Shown: piece by piece, positions 57,346-64,000 of the stretch
Layout: each line of letters begins with the position of its first letter
How positions within the stretch are numbered: the stretch's first letter is position 1
Origin: Isoetes taiwanensis
Taxonomy: Eukaryota; Streptophyta; Lycopodiopsida; Isoetales; Isoetaceae
Reading direction: 5' to 3'
Length of the DNA stretch: 64,000 bases
Assembly: GCA_021234155.1 (NCBI GenBank)
Contig: JAJEKV010000064.1
Span: 2,044,001 to 2,108,000 of the forward strand
The notes under the pieces: model-generated
Database searches by the model: none
What the model was told of the DNA's origin: nothing
Seen by the model: the letters and a program-made list of their open reading frames with translations, nothing else
Made by a program: the position numbers and the translations under genes

Positions 57346-57648
57346 ATATGCACTTTTGGCACGAAATCTTAATAATGCTTAGACCAAATCTCCCCAAGTG
57401 ACTTTGCAATGGAAATGAGTGTTTTTCTCTCCCTCCCTTTTGCTTTTTAGAGAGAGAGAGTGTGCCCTATTGGCCATTAATATGCCAATTTCAATAGGGA
57501 TTTAGAGAAATAGTGGATGTGTGATGGAGTGTGTGTTGTTCTTGACTAGGAGATAGATTAGGCCATTTTGGATTTGAGTAATGATGAGTAAAAGGAGGCA
57601 ATTGGAGTCAAGGAGTTCCTCAAGGTATAGATCATGCCAAAGAACTTT

Positions 57649-58288
57649 TGATGATGACGGATTTCCCCACATCCTCATCATCGACCTTCAAAGGCAAACA
57701 TGGGATCAAATAGTGCTGCTGCAAGGCAAAAGAACCAAGAACCAAGAAAAAGTTTTTGAAGGAAAAAAGGACGAAAATTTGGTAATGAAAATTTGATAAA
57801 TGAAATGTGGAAGAAAATGTAGAAATATGGAAAAATGGAAAAGATGTGGAAGATAAAAAGAGGGTGCACCACTTTATTCAAGAAGGTAATATAAAACAAT
57901 GCTTCAAGATATCTTGCATGGGGGAAGGGGTCTCTGACACCATCTTCCTGTGTACGCCACTACCCTTGCTCCATGTGAGATTCTAGAGCCCAAGAGGAGG
58001 AGAACAAGTCCCCTCAAGATATTTATAATTTTTTTGATAAATCTTGGCCATCCACTTGGCATGATCCTGGCACTCCTTTTTTACACCTCATCAATCCTTT
58101 GTTTTTTGTCTTCTTCTTCTCCATAACCAAATTTGTCTTTTTGTTTAACAACTAACACAGCTTAATATGGGCCCTTGGATTCTAACAACAAGCACAAATG
58201 AATCTAGACCCTTGATCTTCTCCCCCCCCTTTGACCTTGATAGTGTTCTTCCATGTTGACCCCGATTTTGCCAAAAATCGGGTCAACA
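57649..58288 (+). repeat. 640-bp direct repeat, left copy
   Basis: It begins TGATGATGAC and ends ATCGGGTCAACA, nearly identical to 60166-60790. It starts TG and ends CA like an LTR, but flanking 5-bp duplications, primer site and purine tract are not evident. Its end forms a long hairpin. Confidence 0.8.
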
Positions 58289-58290
58289 TC
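58253..58290. repeat. Long near-perfect palindrome at the repeat end
   Basis: ATGTTGACCC(C)GATTTT and AAAATCGGGTCAACAT face each other around GCCA, giving arms of about 16 bp. The right copy of the repeat ends in the same hairpin (about 60755-60790), without the outermost pair. Confidence 0.8.
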
Positions 58291-59858
58291 TCGCACAAAC
58301 AAAAAGATGTGGCCGGTCCCCTCGGCCACCGACTTCAACACTTTTCATATTTAAGTACAATAAGTTAGTCTTCTTTGGTACAAAGAAGAGCTAATGGGGG
58401 TTTTCTGGTCCCACCAAACCTATTAAGAAAATGGGGGTTTTATTGGACCCTCCAAACCTATTAAAAAGATAATATTTTGAGTTTTTAGGTGTACTCCAAC
58501 ACCAAAATGTAACTTGTGCCACAGGAAAGATTTTGAAAAAATGATGATAGTATTTGGCCTTGGGTAGGGCTTAAAAATGCAAAGGGGCTATGTCATCAAG
58601 ATATTGGGGATGGTAAGATAGAGTCGCACAAACAAAAAGATGTCAAGTTGCTAGCCAAAGTGTCCAACAAGGTGTGTAATAAGGCAAATGATAATAATTT
58701 TTTCACCATAAAAAGAGTAGCAATGTGAAGGTGCAAGAAAGAGTAATAATGTGTGCAAGGTGTGGCCAAGGCATAAAAAGAGGAAACGCGGCACGTAATA
58801 ATGGTATGATATGGGAGGGAAAAAAAACAAAAATGACAGAACAGTTAATGGGAGGCAAGAAAGTAAAATGGCAAAGGATGGAAGAAAAAAATAGGTAAAG
58901 GAAAAAAATGGATGTCAAGAAAATATCAAATTCAAGAAAGGGTCTCCTGTGTGCGAAGAGCAGCTGGCGGCTATGGCGACGTCTTCTTTCTTCTTTGATC
59001 TTAACCTCCTCTTCTTTCCTCGTTCTCCTCAATCTTCTGCAGGTTCAGCACATCTATGGCGACAGTAGGGTCATCATATTTTCTTTCTTCAGCTGGTCTG
59101 ATAGCAGGTATGGCGATGGAGCAGATGAGATGCAGGCAACTATGGCAGACAGAGAAATGGCTGATGGATTTGTTGACAAATAACAGAAGGCTTTGTCATC
59201 TCTGTTGCCTTCGCAACTATGGCAGACAGAGAAATGGTAATTTGAGATCTCCTTTTGTCCCCATAAGAATCCTCCAATAGAATGAGTACTCTACATCAAA
59301 CTGCAATTAATGCAGCATTAACAACTTCATTGCTGTCGTTTTTTCCCTATAACTTTTGATCTACTCATGAAAATGCTGCGGCGTTTGTTGCATTAGATGC
59401 AGAATGAAAAGATCTTTCAAGTGATATATCGTTATGATGTATTTCAATACAAGCCATATGTGTTAACCTTAAAAAATATGGTTTTTTGCTCTTTTCTTAT
59501 ATATTTACATCCCAAAAGATATAACAATGGGTTGTCATTAGAAAGATCTTGAGGAGACGAATCCATTGCCACAAATAGTGTTCGAATCGGAGTTTTTGAT
59601 CAAAAGTTATAGTAGAAAAATGACCACGCAAAAGTTAGTTAGAGGCGCATTAATTATCACGCCACATATCTTGGAATAAAATACTTCGGAGCTCTTCTCT
59701 TATTGGACAGTTTAAAAAGCTGATGTGGCTTTTTAAGCATCCCTTAATGGGACAAAATGAGATCTCAAATTACCTCTAATGGGTAGAATGAGATGGAGGG
59801 CTGGCTTTTTGCTGGCTCTCCCGAAAATATCAAGAAGTATTTCTTTCTGTAGCAGACT
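58289..59858. other. Sequence between the direct repeats, no gene recognised
   Basis: GCACAAACAAAAAGATGT occurs at 58294 and 58626. GGCAGACAGAGAAATGG occurs twice near 59144 and 59220. Frames are short and shared by both strands. If the flanking repeats are LTRs, this would be the non-coding interior of a non-autonomous element. Confidence 0.4.
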
Positions 59859-59918
59859 ATTCTATTCTATTCTATTCTATTCTATTCTATTCTATTCTAT
59901 TCTATTCTATAGCAGACT
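59850..59918 (+). mobile_element. (ATTCT)n tract flanked by a 9-bp direct repeat
   Basis: A pure 51-bp ATTCT tract (59859-59909) lies between two copies of TAGCAGACT (59850-59858 and 59910-59918). This is what an extremely 5'-truncated retroelement consisting only of its tail would leave. Confidence 0.6.
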
Positions 59919-60165
59919 TGATGAGCAGCATGCACAATTGCATATGAGATTTCGCAATAATATCTTTCTGTCTTTTGCTTCCTTGTTGCAGATCTGAGAG
60001 GGAAAGGAACAGAAACAAAGGATGGGCAGAAAACAGTGGGGCAAAATATGGAAAGGATGGTAGAGAAAGGAAAAAAAAAGAAAACGGAGTTGTAGCTATG
60101 GCAAGAAATAAAGCAGCACCAAAACTTAGATCCCGGGAAAAATTAGGATCTCGGTAGAACCTCCA

Positions 60166-60790
60166 TGATGATGACAGATTTCCCCACATCCTCATCATCG
60201 ACCTTCAAAGGCAAACATGGGATCAAATAGTGCTGCTGCAAGGCAAAAGAACCAAGAACCAAGAAAAAGTTTTTGAAGGAAAAAAGGACGAAAATTTGGT
60301 AATGAAAATTTGATAAAGGAAATGTGGAAGAAAATGTAGAAATATGGAAAAATGGAAAAGATGTGGAAGATAAAAAGAGGGGGCACCACTTTATTCAAGA
60401 AGGTAATATAAAACAATGCTTCAAGATATCTTGCATGGGGGAAGAGGTCTCTGACACCATCTTCCCAGGGCTGCCACTACCCTTGCTCCATGTGAGATTC
60501 TAGAGCCCAAGAGGAGGAGAACAAGTCCCCTCAAGATATTTATAATTTTTTTGATAAATCTTGGCCATCCACTTGGCATGATCCTGGCATTCCTTTTTTA
60601 CACCTCATCAATCCTTTGTTTTTTGTCTTCTTCTTCTCCATAACCAAATTTGTCTTTTTGTTTAACAACTAACACAACTTTGGATTCTAACAACAAGCAC
60701 AAATGAATCTGGACCCTTGATCTTCTCCCCTTTAGACCTTGATAGTGTTCTTCCATGTTGACCCCGATTTTGCCAAAAATCGGGTCAACA
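60166..60790 (+). repeat. 640-bp direct repeat, right copy
   Basis: It matches 57649-58288 almost throughout, with small indels near 60675 and 60730. High identity indicates a recent duplication. Confidence 0.8.
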
Positions 60791-60986
60791 CCAATAGACC
60801 TTGGAACCCATACAATGGGTTAGAACAACCCAAAACATCACCAAAAATAATGGAAACATTACAAAGCTTGGGCAAAACCCAGATGAAACTATGGCTTGGC
60901 CCTTAGGCCAGCCAATCAAATCAGACTTTACATATCATCACAAAACACAAGAACAAATAGAAATACCAACATAAAGAAGAACATGG

Positions 60987-61781
60987 CTATACAAAAACTA
61001 TCCATGGATCAGAAGGCCACTGATCCCTAATGATAGCCTGACCTCCTCTGTATACCGCCCACTTCCGTTGCAGGCAAGCTTCTCGTACCCGACATAATTC
61101 CTTTTTCCATTTGCATAGCTGTGCTGGAGTTAGATCCTCTTGAACGGAGAAGGTGGTTCCTTTCAGATGATTGTCGTGCGTTAATATATGTAGCAAGGAA
61201 ATAACATCTCTGAAATGGACTAGGAGGTGACGAGGACGGTCAGATCGTGCTGCTTCTAACCGATGTGCTGAGGTGATGCCATCGGTCTATATGTTCACCA
61301 CCTCGGTAAAAAAATAATCCGCCTCCTCTGTAGCAAGACAACCACCTGTCTCCTCAATATCGACAATATGCAGGCTCAGGGCTGGTGTGTGCTAATCATC
61401 CTCTAGCGGCCTACCTGTCTCAGAAGTGGGTATATGTGCCTGCCCAGTGCACAACAATTCCTTAATCGAAGTTTGTGTGGACATGTCTACCTTATCCACA
61501 TGCACAGGTATTTTGATAGACACTGGTGGTGGCGCACTAATGTTATTTGCTGACTCAAGCACTAGCTCCAAGAGCTGTATATAGCTTTCCAAAGACAACT
61601 GAACTGATGTCCCTGTGATAGTGGTGTTGGACTGGATCGTTTGAATCCTAGCAAGGACTGTTGCTGGCAGGCATTGAACCTGAGCATTTAGCTTAATTAA
61701 AACCGTATCTAGAATTGTATCTAAGGCTGTCAGTACATATGTTTGCGCCAAAATAGGTCGTTGGAATCCAATAAAGGGCAC
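60987..61781 (-). pseudogene. Non-LTR retrotransposon ORF1-like protein with two nonsense codons
   Basis: A single minus-strand frame of about 265 codons is interrupted only by two TAG codons (about 61392 and 61290). The C-terminal part reads 'RPRHLLVHFRDVISLLHIL', 'GTTFSVQEDLTPAQLCKWK' and 'ACLQRKWAVYRGGQ'. This resembles the C-terminal RNA-binding domain of L1 ORF1 proteins (LVxFxD, EDLTP, then a basic helix). The N-terminal half is Thr/Ser/Leu-rich. ORF2 is not seen downstream. Both stops being TAG in an otherwise open frame suggests modest decay. Confidence 0.5.
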
Positions 61782-62655
61782 AACAAAGAGGTATGTTTCA
61801 ATGGTAGAGTCATAACTTCAGGGGTGTTCTTGTCATGTTCTTTGTAGGTCTCCCTTGCCATGGTCTTGAGTTTGTGATTCATGCTAAGTATCTATTGTTG
61901 TGCTTATTGGGCAAGGGCAATCTGAGCTCTATAATAGATATTTTCAACTGAAACAATTAAATACCTTCTGCAGAGATGATGCTTGGACCAAATTGAACCA
62001 GTAAAGCCAGGATTAAGAGCCAGAAAACAATGTCTTCAGGCTTGGAACTGGCTAGCTCAAGGGGAAATCACTATGCTGCTATGCAAATCATGTATTAATC
62101 AACTAGTGGGGGTGAAAACCTATCAAGTCCGCCTGAAAAGTTGTTGTTTTGACCGAAAAACTTAATCAAACATGGTGCATATCACACACCATCAAAAAAA
62201 TCCCGAGAGAGCTTTCCAACGCAATAAAAAACACTCAAAATAGAGTTTAGATTCAAAAGCTATGATAAAAACCATTTTACCGTCAAATCTGCATGGCATG
62301 CACTCTGCAACAAGGTGCCCAGATTGAAAAGTACAAAAGCATATACCTATCTTGATAGATCTGGGTCCAATCATATGCCAATGGAAAGCTCTCTATATAA
62401 GCTTTCAAACGAGCTCAAGATCATGTGAATTGACCTCTATAGCTCAAGTTATGAGCCCAGGAACAATTGACATTCTCTCTCTAGCGCTCTGTACAATATA
62501 CTGAGTGTTGTCTCATGTACTCTAGCTTTGATGCTAGAGTACATGAGAAAGAGTTGCAATTTGAGGGTATATTTGAAGATGGACAAGAGCTGCTTAAATT
62601 TAGCTCCAAATATTCTTTGAAATTATTTTCTTATTGGGCATAAGAAGTGCCATTT
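61782..62655. other. No gene recognised
   Basis: AT-rich sequence. GTACATGAGA.. and TCTCATGTAC words near 62510-62550 form a short inverted repeat around 'tctagctttgatgctaga'. Nothing else. Confidence 0.4.
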
Positions 62656-63005
62656 TTTTGTTGAAGGACGTCAGACTTTATTCAATCAAAGAGTCAAATA
62701 CAAGTATAAATGCAGAGACAGGAATAAAATCTCAGCGGATAAGCGGAGACCCACCGAGTGAAGCAACCTGCCTACGCATAAGAGTGCACATCCAAAAACT
62801 CCTCAAAAATCAATCGTCTCTTGCGAGGGGCAAGTGAAGAACAATGATACGACTTTACAATGTAACCTTGAGCTTCTTGGAGAACACGATTATCTGCCAC
62901 ATCCAGACCTTTGAACATGACCAATCTTCGTCTTCGTCTTTGCCATTTGTTCTTGGAGAATGGCAAGAAAAATGGCTTAAATGTTAATACAACTGAGACA
63001 ACCAC
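62656..63005 (-). mobile_element. 5'-truncated L1-type LINE, minus strand
   Basis: On the minus strand the fragment ends CTGACGTCCTTC plus AACAAAAAAA, the shared LINE 3' motif. The terminal frame (62772-63005) ends 'SYHCSSLAPRKRRLIFEEFL', homologous to the copy at 25.27 kb, and the 3' UTRs of the two align over about 120 bp ('aggaataaa.tctcag'). Only the last part of ORF2 is present. Confidence 0.75.
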
Positions 63006-64000
63006 ATAAAATGCGCAGAGAAATAACTTGAATGATCCTTCAAAATGCTTTCAAAACCCTCTAGGAATGATCATGTGAATCAATGCCACTGGCTGCATCA
63101 AATTAGGGTTTAAGACAGTACCATAATTTAATGTACATATACTTGGCATTGCCACCAACATTGGGTTATCTGCAACCCAGGCTGACAAATCTTGAAGTAA
63201 CATACAAAACAACACCTTCTAATCTTGAAGCCTCACAAGTCTTAACTAACTTTTGCACATGGCACTACTATCCACATTATAACAATGCAATTCCCCTTAT
63301 GAATGACACTCCTATACCAGTGTGTATAGACATGAAGATAGGTGACCCCTTCCAGGAAAAAAATTACTAATCGCGTGTTTCTTAATAGCTATAATGGCTT
63401 TAGCTAAACTTGCCTGAGATTAATCACAAACCATTATGTGGTTTATAAAATTTCCCTCTCATACTTTCTACCATTTAGCTAAACTAACCTAAGCTTCATC
63501 CCAAAAATTTCCGTGGTGTTGGGCAACGAAAAACATTAAGGTAAAATTATTATACTTTATTTCAATTGTTTCCATTTACTTTAGTCATTTTCTTTGTGAA
63601 GACATTCTAAAGCAATACCAGCTAGCTAAATCTAGGCCTCAAATTATTCCATAGATGCTAGAAAATAAATCACTAATCATATATTTCTTATGAAATAGAA
63701 TGATATTAGCTAAAATAGCCCAAAATTCATTCCAAAAGTTTCTACAGTTCACAAAATTTCACTCTCTTTCTTTATAGCGTTTGATTAAAGAGGTCAAAGG
63801 TTGGTGTGGGTGCAAAAGAAGTTAAGCTAAAATTATTATTTTTTTCCAATATTTCTTATTTTTTGAATATATGCTAAAAGATCGCCAAATAGTTTAAATT
63901 TAGCCCTTAAATTATTCCATGACCCCTTTCAAATCTAATTTACTCAATTGAGCATCAAGTAGATTTTTGTAACCTTTCCTTTACTTTTTTGAACATAGCT
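63006..64000. other. No gene recognised
   Basis: AT-rich intergenic sequence to the right edge. Words such as 'ttagctaaa.ta.cc.aa.ttcatccca' recur near 63400, 63475 and 63710, hinting at an old degenerate repeat of about 240-300 bp. Confidence 0.4.

Noticed and set aside
57649-60790. Typical LTR retrotransposon
   Set aside because: No target duplication, primer-binding site, purine tract or polyprotein fragment was found between the repeats; left as a direct repeat of unknown nature.

Overview
The window is nuclear DNA of a land plant. The evidence is spliced eukaryotic exons with GT/AG borders, a plant-type Mediator subunit 32 gene, a decayed plant BTB/POZ gene, and plant-style L1 and Ty3-gypsy retroelements in AT-rich sequence. 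The style of the LINEs and the unusual Penelope/TERT-like reverse transcriptase make a seed-free plant (fern, lycophyte or bryophyte) my guess, but the sequence does not prove this.

Host genes are sparse. At the left edge (31-2470, +) lie the last four exons of a prolyl-oligopeptidase-family serine peptidase with a complete catalytic triad; its 5' part is outside the window. MED32 (17202-17654, +) is an intact single-exon gene with a duplicated 3' flank. A BTB/POZ gene relic lies on the minus strand (27232-27870). Unidentified exon-like pieces occur at 13.5-15.6 kb, 21.75-22.44 kb and 43.9-45.4 kb. Between the peptidase and MED32 sits a frameshifted reverse transcriptase (10708-12742) of the Penelope/TERT-like type, apparently behind an intron.

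The rest is mostly mobile DNA. L1-type LINE pieces lie at 3.9-5.8, about 15.9-16.5, 22.7-24.9, 25.1-25.8 (-), 29.8-31.6 (-), 40.7-42.5 and 62.6-63.0 kb (-). Several end in the same short 3' motif plus poly(A). The 3.9-5.8 kb copy carries only ORF1 and is bounded by a 16-bp target-site duplication. Other non-LTR pieces lie at 37.2-37.8 kb (-) and 61.0-61.8 kb (-). A Ty3-gypsy element on the minus strand is split in two (39.2-40.67 and 54.32-55.8 kb) by a 13.6-kb insertion inside its reverse transcriptase catalytic motif. That insertion is a 5'-truncated L1 with matching target-site duplications, itself apparently interrupted by about 11.7 kb of further repeats and gene pieces.

DNA transposons with readable ends are an 813-bp Mutator-like element (19722-20534) with a paralogous empty site, a 1.1-kb Mutator-like element with roughly 220-bp inverted ends and a small secreted-type ORF inside (31893-33010), a 418-bp Harbinger-like MITE (50430-50847), a 290-bp MITE (18524-18813) and a 136-bp foldback (19412-19547). 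Minisatellites, a GC-rich repeat block and several hairpin-forming repeats, some with compensatory changes between copies, fill other gaps. No tRNA, rRNA or CRISPR was found.
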